A DNA stretch of 43,391 bases from Sphingomonadales bacterium (GTDB taxonomy: Bacteria > Bacteroidota > Bacteroidia > UBA7662). The stretch is taken from positions 1-43,391 of the forward strand of contig VHAX01000018.1 of assembly GCA_016872215.1 (NCBI GenBank). The letters run 5' to 3'. This document shows, piece by piece, positions 8,220 to 15,288 of the stretch. The notes under the pieces were generated by a model that was given only the letters and a program-made list of their open reading frames with translations, searched no databases and was not told the origin of the DNA. The number at the start of each line of letters is the position of its first letter. Positions within the stretch are counted from its first letter, which is position 1. The position numbers were made by a program, and so were the translations under genes.

Positions 8220-8928
8220 GATCCTGCCAGACGGAGTAATCTCGTTTGCCGACTGCCGATTCTGGTTGGCCCGATAAGCTGATTCCATACGGTTTTAGCG
8301 CGCCCACCCACTCCAAAGGATTTCGGATGAGGGTAGGGATTTCCAAAAAACAGCGATGTCGCCTGCAGAGGTCAACCCAGATTTTTGACAGATTTGCCAG
8401 GATCAGGTGATCCGATGAATCGGGGAGCAATCCACCCGGGTCGAGCAGCAGGTAGTCGTAATCCCTTCGAAACAAGACCGGCAATCGGGGGTCTTTGGGA
8501 TCGGGTTTCCACAGGATCGGGCAATCGGGTCGCAATCTGAGGGGACAGGTATCAACGGCCGACAATGACACTTCAAGTGCCTCCGGAACGATCTCAGGAG
8601 CTGTGTCGGAGGTAATTGACCCCGGAGAGAGACTGGAAGGGGTAGACTTCGGTGAGAAAAAGGAGGTGGCAGACTCCGAAGAGGGATTGAGGGGAGCAGA
8701 TTCAGGAAAGGAGGGTGTTGATGCGTATCGCGCCAGGTCGCGGGCGTGGATTTGCAGTACCGGTACAGGACCACTGATCCACTGCCAAATGTCGAGGTAG
8801 TCGACCCGGGTTAATTTCCCCGCGCCCGATGAATGCCATGGAAACCCAAGAAACTCGGCGCCTGCAGCTGAGGCAAAGCGGGCGTCGCTGAGGTGACAAA
8901 CCGAGCGGAAGTAGAGTTGCAGATTCAT
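8185..8928 (-). CDS. TrpF-like (phosphoribosylanthranilate isomerase-like barrel) protein of unknown function
   Basis: 247 residues. The start (SVCHLSDARFASAAGAEFLGF) and the end (GISLSGQPESAVGKRDYSVW) resemble the first and last strands of a TrpF-type TIM barrel seen in a divergent Bacteroidota family. The usual TrpF catalytic cysteine/aspartate context is not convincingly present, and no trp genes are near, so enzymatic tryptophan synthesis is doubtful. Residues about 72-115 form a Ser/Pro-rich low-complexity insert, unusual inside a barrel. Its 3' end overlaps trmB by 35 bases in convergent orientation. Transcription diverges from the ATL gene across a 90-base spacer (8929-9018). The barrel assignment is an inference from two short motifs. 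Confidence 0.6.
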   Translation of the reverse strand: MNLQLYFRSVCHLSDARFASAAGAEFLGFPWHSSGAGKLTRVDYLDIWQWISGPVPVLQIHARDLARYASTPSFPESAPLNPSSESATSFFSPKSTPSSLSPGSITSDTAPEIVPEALEVSLSAVDTCPLRLRPDCPILWKPDPKDPRLPVLFRRDYDYLLLDPGGLLPDSSDHLILANLSKIWVDLCRRHRCFLEIPTLIRNPLEWVGALKPYGISLSGQPESAVGKRDYSVWQDLTDQLEKAGLR

Positions 8929-9018
8929 GGGAATGGGACGTGTGCTTTTCAGTTGAGGGGATTTGATTAGGTTTGCGTTGCTGATGGTGTTTCGCAGAGT
9001 GACAAAAATAATCGAATC

Positions 9019-9363
9019 ATGACTCCAAATCCGACGACCGACTTTTTTGAACAGGTATTTCAGGTTGTGCGGCTGATTCCTGTCGGAAGAATTTCAACCT
9101 ACGGGGCGATTGCCCGTTATTTGGGCAGCGCACAATCGGCACGTATGGTTGGTTGGGCTATGAATGTCTCCCATTGGGTGAGCCCGCCCGTGCCCGCCCA
9201 TAGGGTTTTGAATCGTATGGGCAGGCTGACCGGAAAAATGCATTTTGAGGGGCCCGACGCGATGCAGTCGCGACTCGAAGCGGAAGGGGTGTTGGTGGTC
9301 GACGACCAGGTTCAGAATATGAAGTGTGTTTTCTGGGATCCATCACTGGAACTTACGCTCTGA
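9019..9363 (+). CDS. Alkyltransferase-like (ATL) DNA-lesion binding protein, MGMT family without catalytic cysteine
   Basis: 114 residues, the size of a stand-alone MGMT DNA-binding domain. It has the family start FFEQVFQVVRLIPVGRISTYGAIARYLG, the arginine-finger helix region SARMVGWAMN, and the active-site loop as PAHRVLNRMGRLTGK. In true O6-alkylguanine-DNA alkyltransferases the loop is PCHRV; here position 60 is alanine, so the protein cannot accept an alkyl group. ATL proteins bind O6-alkylguanine and hand the lesion to nucleotide excision repair; most have Trp at this place, so Ala is a less common variant. It is followed by the AlbA_2 gene 96 bases downstream. Confidence 0.88.
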   Translation: MTPNPTTDFFEQVFQVVRLIPVGRISTYGAIARYLGSAQSARMVGWAMNVSHWVSPPVPAHRVLNRMGRLTGKMHFEGPDAMQSRLEAEGVLVVDDQVQNMKCVFWDPSLELTL

Positions 9364-9459
9364 GTTGGGTTGATTTTCATCATATTTGTCGCGCAGGCTA
9401 TTAGATTGAGTCGACCTACCCGATCCATACTTCCCCTCGCTCCCTACAATCGATCGCCA

Positions 9460-10122
9460 ATGAAGCAGCAGAATCAGCAGCCGCCGGCTGGCATACCGAC
9501 AGCCTTATTCTACCAGTGGCTCGACGAAGGGGAGCACGAACAGCAGGATTTTAAGGAGACCATCAGTAGTTCGCGGAAAATTGCGCGAACGCTATGTGCT
9601 TTCGCCAATACGCGGGGTGGACGAATACTCATCGGGGTGCGCGACAACCGCAGTCTCCGCGGAATACAGGTTGAAGAAGAGCAGCAAATGATGGAGGCAG
9701 CCGCGACTTATTTTTGTAGACCAGCGCCCGACATACGGTGCATGCACATCGAGATTGGACAAAAAATCCTCCTGGCGGTAAAGGTGGAGGCCGCAATCGA
9801 GAAGCCGGTATACGCCATGGGCGACGACAACAAATGGTGGGTGCATATAAGAGTAGGTGATAAAACCCTTTTGGCGAGTAAAACAGTAGTGGACGCCCTC
9901 CATCGGTCGGTGTCGGCCGACGGACGTCTTATCCAATTGGGCAGTAAGGAGGAAGGGCTACTGCGCCACCTCGCAGAGCACAGACGGGTGACCCTCAAGG
10001 AATTTGCCCGAATGATGAACATTTCGATCTGGCGGGCCCGAAAGATCGTGGCAGGCCTCATCAGCGCCGGACTCCTGGAGGTGCACACGGGCGGGCATAA
10101 GGAGTACTACACCCTCCTCTGA
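9460..10122 (+). CDS. AlbA_2 (Schlafen-like) domain protein with C-terminal winged helix
   Basis: 220 residues. The first part is an AlbA_2 domain: EQQDFKETIS (residues 27-36), CAFANTRGGRILIGVRDN (46-63), then a region ending in a strand about DNKWWVHIRVGDKTLLAS. The last 60 residues (KEEGLLRHLAEHRRVTLKEF ... ISAGLLEVHT) form a winged-helix DNA-binding end. Such proteins are usually annotated as putative transcriptional regulators or ATP-binding proteins. The ATG at 9460 precedes the conserved region; the frame is open from 9370 but the extra residues look non-conserved. It sits directly upstream of the ribosomal protein operon, but an 80-base spacer with its own promoter-like box separates them. 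Function unknown. Confidence 0.75.
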   Translation: MKQQNQQPPAGIPTALFYQWLDEGEHEQQDFKETISSSRKIARTLCAFANTRGGRILIGVRDNRSLRGIQVEEEQQMMEAAATYFCRPAPDIRCMHIEIGQKILLAVKVEAAIEKPVYAMGDDNKWWVHIRVGDKTLLASKTVVDALHRSVSADGRLIQLGSKEEGLLRHLAEHRRVTLKEFARMMNISIWRARKIVAGLISAGLLEVHTGGHKEYYTLL

Positions 10123-10167
10123 TGGCTCAATTTCTTTTTCTCTCGCATATCGTATTGTTTTTTTTCC

Positions 10168-10175
10168 TACATTTG
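10168..10175 (+). promoter_or_regulatory. Putative Bacteroidota -7 box (TACATTTG) for the rplM operon
   Basis: TACATTTG matches the TAnnTTTG -7 consensus and lies 27 bases before the rplM GTG start. A TTG is present upstream at 10155-10157, but its spacing (10 bases) is too short for a normal -33 element, so the call rests on the -7 box and position. Confidence 0.4.
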
Positions 10176-10202
10176 CGCTCCTTAAAAAAACAGCTGAATT
10201 AA

Positions 10203-10649
10203 GTGGATACGTTAAGTTACAAAACTGTCTCTGTCAACCGCCAAACGGTTGAGAAGCGTTGGTATATTATTGATGCCGAAACAGAGATTGTGGGTCGCCT
10301 TGCGAGCAAGGTAGCCGGCATGCTTCGTGGTAAGCACAAGCCGTCTTTCACCCCACACGTAGACTGCGGCGATCATGTGATTGTGATCAATGCAGACAAG
10401 GTGCGGTTTACAGGCAGCAAACTGACAGACAAAAACTACTTCTTCTACTCGGGTTACCCTGGTGGAAAGCGGTTGGAGTCTGCACGCGACCTGTTGAAGC
10501 GGAGGCCTTCATACGTTGTGGAGAAAGCCATTAAGGGCATGTTGCCCAAAAACCGCCTCGGCAGGGAAATGTTTCGCAGTTTGCACGTTTACGCGGGCAG
10601 CGAGCATCCTCATTCTGCCCAGCAGCCTGAAACCATCACCCTAAAATAA
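10203..10649 (+). CDS. rplM: 50S ribosomal protein L13
   Basis: 148-residue L13 of the large ribosomal subunit. It starts with a GTG at 10203, giving the Bacteroidota form V/M-D-T-L-S-Y-K-T; family blocks include [49 protein letters not shown] and the end [14 protein letters not shown]...[13 protein letters not shown]. First gene of the block rplM-rpsI-rpsB-tsf-(cassette)-pyrH-frr. Start and length agree with the family. Confidence 0.97.
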   Translation: MDTLSYKTVSVNRQTVEKRWYIIDAETEIVGRLASKVAGMLRGKHKPSFTPHVDCGDHVIVINADKVRFTGSKLTDKNYFFYSGYPGGKRLESARDLLKRRPSYVVEKAIKGMLPKNRLGREMFRSLHVYAGSEHPHSAQQPETITLK

Positions 10650-10650
10650 T

Positions 10651-11055
10651 ATGTCAGCAACCCCCAACATCAGCCTCGCCAACACGATCGGCAGGAGGAA
10701 GAATGCAATAGCCCGGGTATATGTGACCCCGGGAAATGGCAAAATTGAGGTAAACGGGCGTTCCTACACGGAATATTTCCCCCTTGCTACCTTGCAGAAA
10801 GTTGTGTTGAAGGCGTTCACCGCCACCCAAACTAATGGGCAATACGATGTGAAAGCCCGTTTGAACGGAGGCGGAGTGAGCGGACAAGCCGAAGCCCTTC
10901 AGCTGGCGCTTGCCCGTGCCCTCGATCAGATTAACGGGGAGTTTCACAGTGTGCTCAAGGCAGAGAAGATGCTGACCCGCGACCCCCGCATGGTGGAGCG
11001 CAAAAAATTCGGTCAGCGTAAAGCCCGTCGTCGTTTCCAGTTCAGCAAGCGTTAA
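10651..11055 (+). CDS. rpsI: 30S ribosomal protein S9
   Basis: 134-residue S9. It has NTIGRRKNAIARVYVTPGNG near the start, GGGVSGQAEALQLALARAL in the middle, and the basic tail that reaches the ribosomal P site (KKFGQRKARRRFQFSKR, ending in the usual S-K-R). It starts one base after the rplM stop, so the two are translated from one message. Confidence 0.98.
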   Translation: MSATPNISLANTIGRRKNAIARVYVTPGNGKIEVNGRSYTEYFPLATLQKVVLKAFTATQTNGQYDVKARLNGGGVSGQAEALQLALARALDQINGEFHSVLKAEKMLTRDPRMVERKKFGQRKARRRFQFSKR

Positions 11056-11069
11056 CCCGGACCTCAATC

Positions 11070-11846
11070 ATGAATCTACCCACCTACCAGGAAATGCTGG
11101 ATGCCGGTGTGCATTTCGGCCACCTCAAGCGTAAATGGCATCCCAAAATGGCCCCATATATTTTTATGGAGAAAAACGACATCCACATCATCGACCTGCA
11201 CCGCACGGCCGAAAAGCTCGAAGTAGCGGCACAAGCAGTGAAGCAGATTGTGAAGTCGGGCCGTAAAATCATGTTTGTGGCCACCAAAAAGCAGGCTAAG
11301 GAAATTATTGAGTCGGAAGCACGCCGTTTGGGCATGCCGTTCGTAACCGAACGCTGGCTCGGGGGTATGCTTACCAACTTCGCTACCGTTCGTCGCTCCA
11401 TCAAGAAGATGACCAACATGGATAAGATGGAGACAACCGCTGATTACCAAAACTTATCGAAGAAGGAGCGCCTGATGATCGGGCGTGAGCGCGACAAGCT
11501 CAAGCGGGTATTGGGTGGAATCGAGGATTTGAATCGTTTGCCTTCGGCTTTGTTCATCATCGACATCAAAAATGAACATATTGCGGTGAGTGAGGCTCAA
11601 AAACTCAATATTCCCACCATCGCGATGGTCGACACCAACAGCGATCCAGGATTGGTTGATTTCCCCATTCCATCGAATGACGATGCCACCAAATCAATCG
11701 CTTTGATTTGTGGAGTGATCATGCAGGCCATCGATGAAGGCATACAGGAACGCAAGTACCTTAAGGAAGAGGATGTCGGCGAAACCGTTGAGGGTGCTGA
11801 GGGCGAAACAGCAGTGGCCGAAGTCGCTGCCGATCCGGCTGAATAA
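11070..11846 (+). CDS. rpsB: 30S ribosomal protein S2
   Basis: 258-residue S2. Landmarks: AGVHFGHLKRKWHPKMAPYI, IHIIDLHRTAEKL, FVATKKQAKEIIESEA, TERWLGGMLTNFATVRRSI, LFIIDIKNEHIAVSEA and the conserved MVDTNSDPGLVDFPIPSNDDA. An acidic C-terminal tail (about residues 232-258) follows. It lies 14 bases after rpsI and 34 bases before tsf, the common rpsB-tsf order. Confidence 0.98.
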   Translation: MNLPTYQEMLDAGVHFGHLKRKWHPKMAPYIFMEKNDIHIIDLHRTAEKLEVAAQAVKQIVKSGRKIMFVATKKQAKEIIESEARRLGMPFVTERWLGGMLTNFATVRRSIKKMTNMDKMETTADYQNLSKKERLMIGRERDKLKRVLGGIEDLNRLPSALFIIDIKNEHIAVSEAQKLNIPTIAMVDTNSDPGLVDFPIPSNDDATKSIALICGVIMQAIDEGIQERKYLKEEDVGETVEGAEGETAVAEVAADPAE

Positions 11847-11880
11847 GCGAATACAACAAACATCTTAGATTTATTAACCC

Positions 11881-12714
11881 ATGAACATTTCAGCTTCAGA
11901 CGTAAACAAATTGCGACAGCAGACCGGTGCCGGAATGATGGATTGCAAAAAAGCCCTCACCGAGGCGAATGGTGACTTTGAGGAGGCGGTGGTCATTCTC
12001 CGCAAAAAGGGTCAGAAGGTTTCTGCTAGTCGTGCCGACCGCGAGGCAAACGAAGGGGTGGTGGTTGCTATGAGCGACGCTACGGGATCCTTCTGTATTC
12101 TTGTGGAGGTTAGATGCGAAACCGATTTTGTCGCCAAAAACGATGATTTTAGTCAACTTGCCCGCCGGGTGGCTCAATTGGCGATCGACAACAAATTCAC
12201 ATCGCTCGATCAATTGCAGTCGGCCGTAATCGATGGCATCTCGGTGGCTGAAAAAATGGTTGAATACACCGGCAAAATCGGCGAGAAAATCAGTGTTAGT
12301 CGCTTTGAAACCATACAGTCGGCGGGTGTGGTGTCCTACATCCACAGCAACGGCAAATTGGGTGTGATGGTGGCCCTGAACCAGTCACTGAACGAAACCA
12401 TCGAATCAGCGGCCCGTGATGCGGCAATGCAGATTGCAGCCATGAATCCGGTGGCGGTCGACAAAGGTGATGTGGATCCATCGGTTGTGGAGCGCGAAAT
12501 CGAAATTGGTAAGGAGCAGGCACGTCAGGAAGGCAAGCCGGAAGCTATATTGGAAAAAATTGCTATGGGCAAACTCAACAAGTTCTACCAAGACAATACG
12601 CTTCTGAACCAGACCTTCGTGAAGGATGGCAGTATGACGGTCGGACAAATGCTGGATAAGGCATCGAAGGGACTGCTTGTAACCCGTTTTGTGCGTCTGG
12701 CCATTGGCGGCTGA
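11881..12714 (+). CDS. tsf: Translation elongation factor Ts
   Basis: 277-residue EF-Ts, the nucleotide-exchange factor of EF-Tu. The N-terminal UBA-like domain is VNKLRQQTGAGMMDCKKALTE plus GDFEEAVVILRKKG; the EF-Tu contact motif ETDFVAKNDDF follows at about residues 80-90; the dimerisation/core region contains GVVSYIHSNGKLGVMVAL. Length is normal. In most relatives pyrH would follow; here about 1.2 kb with an AT-rich gene pair intervenes. Confidence 0.98.
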   Translation: MNISASDVNKLRQQTGAGMMDCKKALTEANGDFEEAVVILRKKGQKVSASRADREANEGVVVAMSDATGSFCILVEVRCETDFVAKNDDFSQLARRVAQLAIDNKFTSLDQLQSAVIDGISVAEKMVEYTGKIGEKISVSRFETIQSAGVVSYIHSNGKLGVMVALNQSLNETIESAARDAAMQIAAMNPVAVDKGDVDPSVVEREIEIGKEQARQEGKPEAILEKIAMGKLNKFYQDNTLLNQTFVKDGSMTVGQMLDKASKGLLVTRFVRLAIGG

Positions 12715-12730
12715 TCCAAGTTTTAACGGC

Positions 12731-12810
12731 AAGATCCTGCGACTAGTCAATAGTTTGCGGTCATTGTGAATGTCGACAAATCAAGAATGAACATTTGACA
12801 ATAGGATCTT
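12731..12810. repeat. Inverted repeat AAGATCCT / AGGATCTT after tsf
   Basis: Perfect 8-base arms at 12731-12738 and 12803-12810 flank 64 bases just downstream of the tsf stop and just before the base composition turns AT-rich. The loop is too long for a simple terminator and there is no T-tract of the usual kind. It may mark the left border of the acquired DUF2975/HTH pair; this is inference. Confidence 0.4.
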
Positions 12811-12850
12811 TAAAATAATAAATATTTAATGTATATCAATAAATATTTAT

Positions 12851-12858
12851 TATATTTG
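12851..12858 (+). promoter_or_regulatory. Putative -7 box (TATATTTG) of the DUF2975/HTH pair
   Basis: TATATTTG fits TAnnTTTG and lies 24 bases before the ATG at 12883. No matching -33 TTG was found at a good distance, and the region is so AT-rich that a chance match is possible. Confidence 0.38.
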
Positions 12859-12882
12859 CATCAATTTATAAATTTTAATTTT

Positions 12883-13419
12883 ATGTCAAAGAAAAATGAT
12901 GCTATTCTAAAAGTGTTACATGTTGTGTCTTGGATCGCCTTTATAGGGCTATGCATTGAGGCTGGAGCCTTGATTTTCAATTTCTTGTACGCCTTGTTCA
13001 AACCTATTGCCAGCCACGATATCTACAAGGGGTTAGACCTATCTGAAATGTATGCAAACCATTTTCCACAATTTTTTGGTGTGATGAGTTTTGTGGTGGT
13101 ACTGGCTTTTCTAAAGGCTTACCTGTTTTACCTTGTAGTGAAAATCTTCCAGAAACTGAGTCTGGTAAAGCCTTTTGATGTTGAAATATCAAAACTGATT
13201 GAAAAAATAAGTTATGAGGCATTTGCTATAGCTATTGTCAGCATTCTTGCTCATCAGTTTACCAAACGGCTTATCCAAAACGGATATGAAGTTAGCCATG
13301 TAGAAAAGTACTGGAATGATACGGCTGCATTTCTGATGATGGCTGCAATCCTTTTCATAATATCCCAGGTATTCAAAAAAGGAATTGAATTACAAAACGA
13401 AAACGATTTAACCGTTTAA
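12883..13419 (+). CDS. DUF2975 domain membrane protein
   Basis: 178 residues with four hydrophobic segments (about residues 9-30, 62-85, 110-125 and 145-162) and a charged tail, matching the DUF2975 family of small membrane proteins. The ATG at 12883 gives the M-S-K-K-N-D start; a longer frame begins at 12829 in AT-rich, promoter-like sequence and is not preferred. It is 3 bases upstream of a small Cro/CI-type regulator. DUF2975 with such a regulator is a recurrent pair in Firmicutes and Bacteroidota and may form a self-regulating unit; the biochemical role is unknown. Both genes are clearly more AT-rich than the surrounding translation genes, a sign of transfer. Confidence 0.82.
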   Translation: MSKKNDAILKVLHVVSWIAFIGLCIEAGALIFNFLYALFKPIASHDIYKGLDLSEMYANHFPQFFGVMSFVVVLAFLKAYLFYLVVKIFQKLSLVKPFDVEISKLIEKISYEAFAIAIVSILAHQFTKRLIQNGYEVSHVEKYWNDTAAFLMMAAILFIISQVFKKGIELQNENDLTV

Positions 13420-13422
13420 GTT

Positions 13423-13653
13423 ATGCCAATCATTGTAAACTTAGATGTGATGATGGCAAAGCGTAAAATCTCTCTCAATGAACTTTCAGAAAGAGTTGAT
13501 CTGACATTATCAAACCTTTCCATTTTAAAGACAGGAAAGGCAAAAGCAATTCGTTTTAGCACATTGGAATCTATATGTAAATCCTTGGACTGCCAACCAG
13601 CTGACATTTTAGAATATAGAAACGATGATGGTAAAACAACAAACCACTATTAA
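13423..13653 (+). CDS. Small Cro/CI-type helix-turn-helix regulator (YozG-like)
   Basis: 76 residues, almost all one helix-turn-helix domain: NLDVMMAKRKISLNELSERV, LTLSNLSILKTGKAKAIRF (recognition region) and STLESICKSLDCQPADILEY. This is the usual form of the YozG-like partner of DUF2975 proteins. It starts 3 bases after the DUF2975 stop, so the two are surely co-transcribed. The AT-rich codon use matches its partner and not the neighbours. Likely role: repressor of its own operon (inference). Confidence 0.88.
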   Translation: MPIIVNLDVMMAKRKISLNELSERVDLTLSNLSILKTGKAKAIRFSTLESICKSLDCQPADILEYRNDDGKTTNHY

Positions 13654-13654
13654 T

Positions 13655-13725
13655 GTGTTGCCAAAGCGGGAATTAAGTGCCTCTGTGACACTTTTGTACC
13701 TAACACGCCCCGCCTTCGGCAATAC
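13655..13725. repeat. Imperfect inverted repeat downstream of the HTH gene
   Basis: The arm at 13655-13670 (GTGTTGCCAAAGCGGG) pairs with 13709-13725 (CCCGCCTTCGGCAATAC), with one bulge and two G-T-type mismatches. A small inner hairpin (AAGTG 13675-13679 / CACTT 13689-13693) lies between them. It starts right after the HTH stop and may be a border or recombination remnant of the inserted pair. It was compared with integron attC sites and does not satisfy them. Confidence 0.5.
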
Positions 13726-13780
13726 CCGAACCATTGATTCGAGAAGCTTACCATACAAGGCCAAAGAATACATCAACTGA

Positions 13781-13813
13781 AATGCCTGCCTCATGAGGGG
13801 TGGGCATTTTTGT
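13781..13813 (+). terminator. Rho-independent terminator closing the DUF2975/HTH pair
   Basis: AATGCCTGCC (13781-13790) pairs over ten positions, two of them G-T, with GGTGGGCATT (13799-13808); a T-run follows to 13811. It would end the cassette transcript before pyrH, which then needs its own promoter. Confidence 0.7.
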
Positions 13814-13892
13814 TTGAGGAGCTAAGCAGTTCGAAGAGCACCCCTATGGCCATTTCTTATCCACAACGCCAACGAAGCAATGCAGGAAATCC

Positions 13893-13900
13893 CTACTTTC
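13893..13900 (+). promoter_or_regulatory. Putative -7 box (TACTTTCG) for pyrH-frr
   Basis: TACTTTCG differs from TAnnTTTG at one base and lies 9 bases before the pyrH ATG at 13910. If used, the message would be almost leaderless for that start. Supported by the terminator just upstream, which separates pyrH from the cassette; weak on sequence alone. Confidence 0.3.
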
Positions 13901-13909
13901 GCATTTGGT

Positions 13910-14629
13910 ATGAAATACAAACGAATCTTGCTCAAATTGAGTGGCGAAGCCCTGATGGGCGACAAAGCCTTCGGAATCGATCAGCAGGTGCTCGATCAAT
14001 ATGCCCGGGAAATTAAAGTAGCCTGGGACGCTGGTGCAGAATTGGCCATCGTGGTGGGTGGTGGCAATATCTTTAGGGGTGTACAAGCCGAAAGTGGGGG
14101 AATGGATCGGGCTCAGGGCGATTATATGGGCATGCTCGCCACCATGATCAACAGTATGGCCCTCCAGTCCGCCCTCGAAAAGATGGGGGTGTCGACCCGA
14201 CTACAATCGGCCATCAAAATGGAGCAGATTGCCGAGCCATTCATCCGTCGCCGGGCCATCCGCCACCTCGAAAAGGGGCGCGTGGTGCTGTTTGGCGCTG
14301 GCACGGGCAATCCTTATTTCACCACCGACACCGCTGCTTCCCTGCGGGCCATCGAAATTCAGGCGGATGTGATTCTTAAAGGCACCCGGGTCGACGGCAT
14401 ATATACTGCAGACCCCGAAATGGATCCGACCGCTACGCGCTACAACCGCATCGGGTTTGACCTTGCAATACGCGACAACCTAAGGGTTATGGATATGACA
14501 GCCTTCACCCTCTGCCAGGAAAATCAGCTGCCCATCATCGTATTTGACATGAACCGGGTGGGCAACCTCCTCCGGGTCGTGCAAGGTGAAGAAGTCGGCA
14601 CACTCGTGACAACAAACCCATCCCAGTAA
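13910..14629 (+). CDS. pyrH: UMP kinase PyrH
   Basis: 239-residue bacterial UMP kinase (amino acid kinase fold, hexameric), which phosphorylates UMP to UDP. Blocks: [17 protein letters not shown] at the start, [20 protein letters not shown]-type [51 protein letters not shown] and the end IIVFDMN. The ATG at 13910 matches the family; an in-frame ATG 30 bases upstream (13880) is possible but adds non-conserved residues. frr starts 3 bases after its stop. The tsf-pyrH-frr order is widely conserved; here pyrH is separated from tsf by the acquired pair and its terminator. Confidence 0.97.
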   Translation: MKYKRILLKLSGEALMGDKAFGIDQQVLDQYAREIKVAWDAGAELAIVVGGGNIFRGVQAESGGMDRAQGDYMGMLATMINSMALQSALEKMGVSTRLQSAIKMEQIAEPFIRRRAIRHLEKGRVVLFGAGTGNPYFTTDTAASLRAIEIQADVILKGTRVDGIYTADPEMDPTATRYNRIGFDLAIRDNLRVMDMTAFTLCQENQLPIIVFDMNRVGNLLRVVQGEEVGTLVTTNPSQ

Positions 14630-14632
14630 ACC

Positions 14633-15199
14633 ATGATCCACGAGGACATCCAGCTATATCTCGACCAGGCGGAAGAGGATATGAGCAAGGTCATCCATCA
14701 CCTCCAGATTGAGATGGCCAAAATCAGAGCCGGGAAGGCCAATACTGCTGTGCTCGACGGTGTCAAGGTCGATTACTACGGCAACCCAATGCCCCTCAAC
14801 CAGATAGCGGGTTTGTCGACCTCCGACGCGCGCACCATGGTCATACAGCCTTGGGAGAAATCGATGTTGCAACCCATTGAAAAGGCCATCATTTCCGCGA
14901 ATCTGGGGCTCACTCCATCGAACGACGGCACAGTGATCCGCATTCACGTTCCCCCGCTCACCGAAGAGCGCCGCCGCGAATTGGTGAAGCGAACCCGAAA
15001 CGAAGGGGAAACGGCCAAGGTTGCAGTTCGCAATATTCGTCGAGAAGCCAACGAGGTCATCAAAAAACTGCAGAAGGATGGGGTGCCCGAGGATATGGTG
15101 AAAGAGGGGGAGATGCGTGTGCAGAAGTTGACGGATAAGCAGATTGTGTGCATCGATGAGCTGCTTATGGTGAAGGAAAAGGATATTATGACGGTATAG
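14633..15199 (+). CDS. frr: Ribosome recycling factor
   Basis: 188-residue RRF, which with EF-G splits the post-termination ribosome. Landmarks: KVIHHLQIEMAKIRAGKA, VDYYGNPMPLNQIA, SKSML-type WEKSMLQPIEKAI, GLTPSNDGTVIRIHVPPLTEERR and RRELVKRT. It starts 3 bases after pyrH and ends the translation block. The 89 bases up to the convergent crtY gene hold no clear terminator. Confidence 0.98.
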   Translation: MIHEDIQLYLDQAEEDMSKVIHHLQIEMAKIRAGKANTAVLDGVKVDYYGNPMPLNQIAGLSTSDARTMVIQPWEKSMLQPIEKAIISANLGLTPSNDGTVIRIHVPPLTEERRRELVKRTRNEGETAKVAVRNIRREANEVIKKLQKDGVPEDMVKEGEMRVQKLTDKQIVCIDELLMVKEKDIMTV

Positions 15200-15288
15200 G
15201 TACAGCGGCGGCGGGGGCGCGTCATTCGGTTTATCGGGTGTAAGCCATCCCTCTTAGCGGCAACAATCAAATTTCTGGATAAGGGCCA

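Noticed and set aside
13609-13794. 61-codon minus-strand frame after the HTH gene
   Set aside because: Overlaps the inverted repeat and terminator of the cassette and resembles no family I can name; treated as part of the border sequence.
13655-13813. Integron attC site after the DUF2975/HTH pair
   Set aside because: ACCTAAC at 13698-13704 fits RYYYAAC, but no GTTRRRY partner was found within a normal attC length and the fold does not match.
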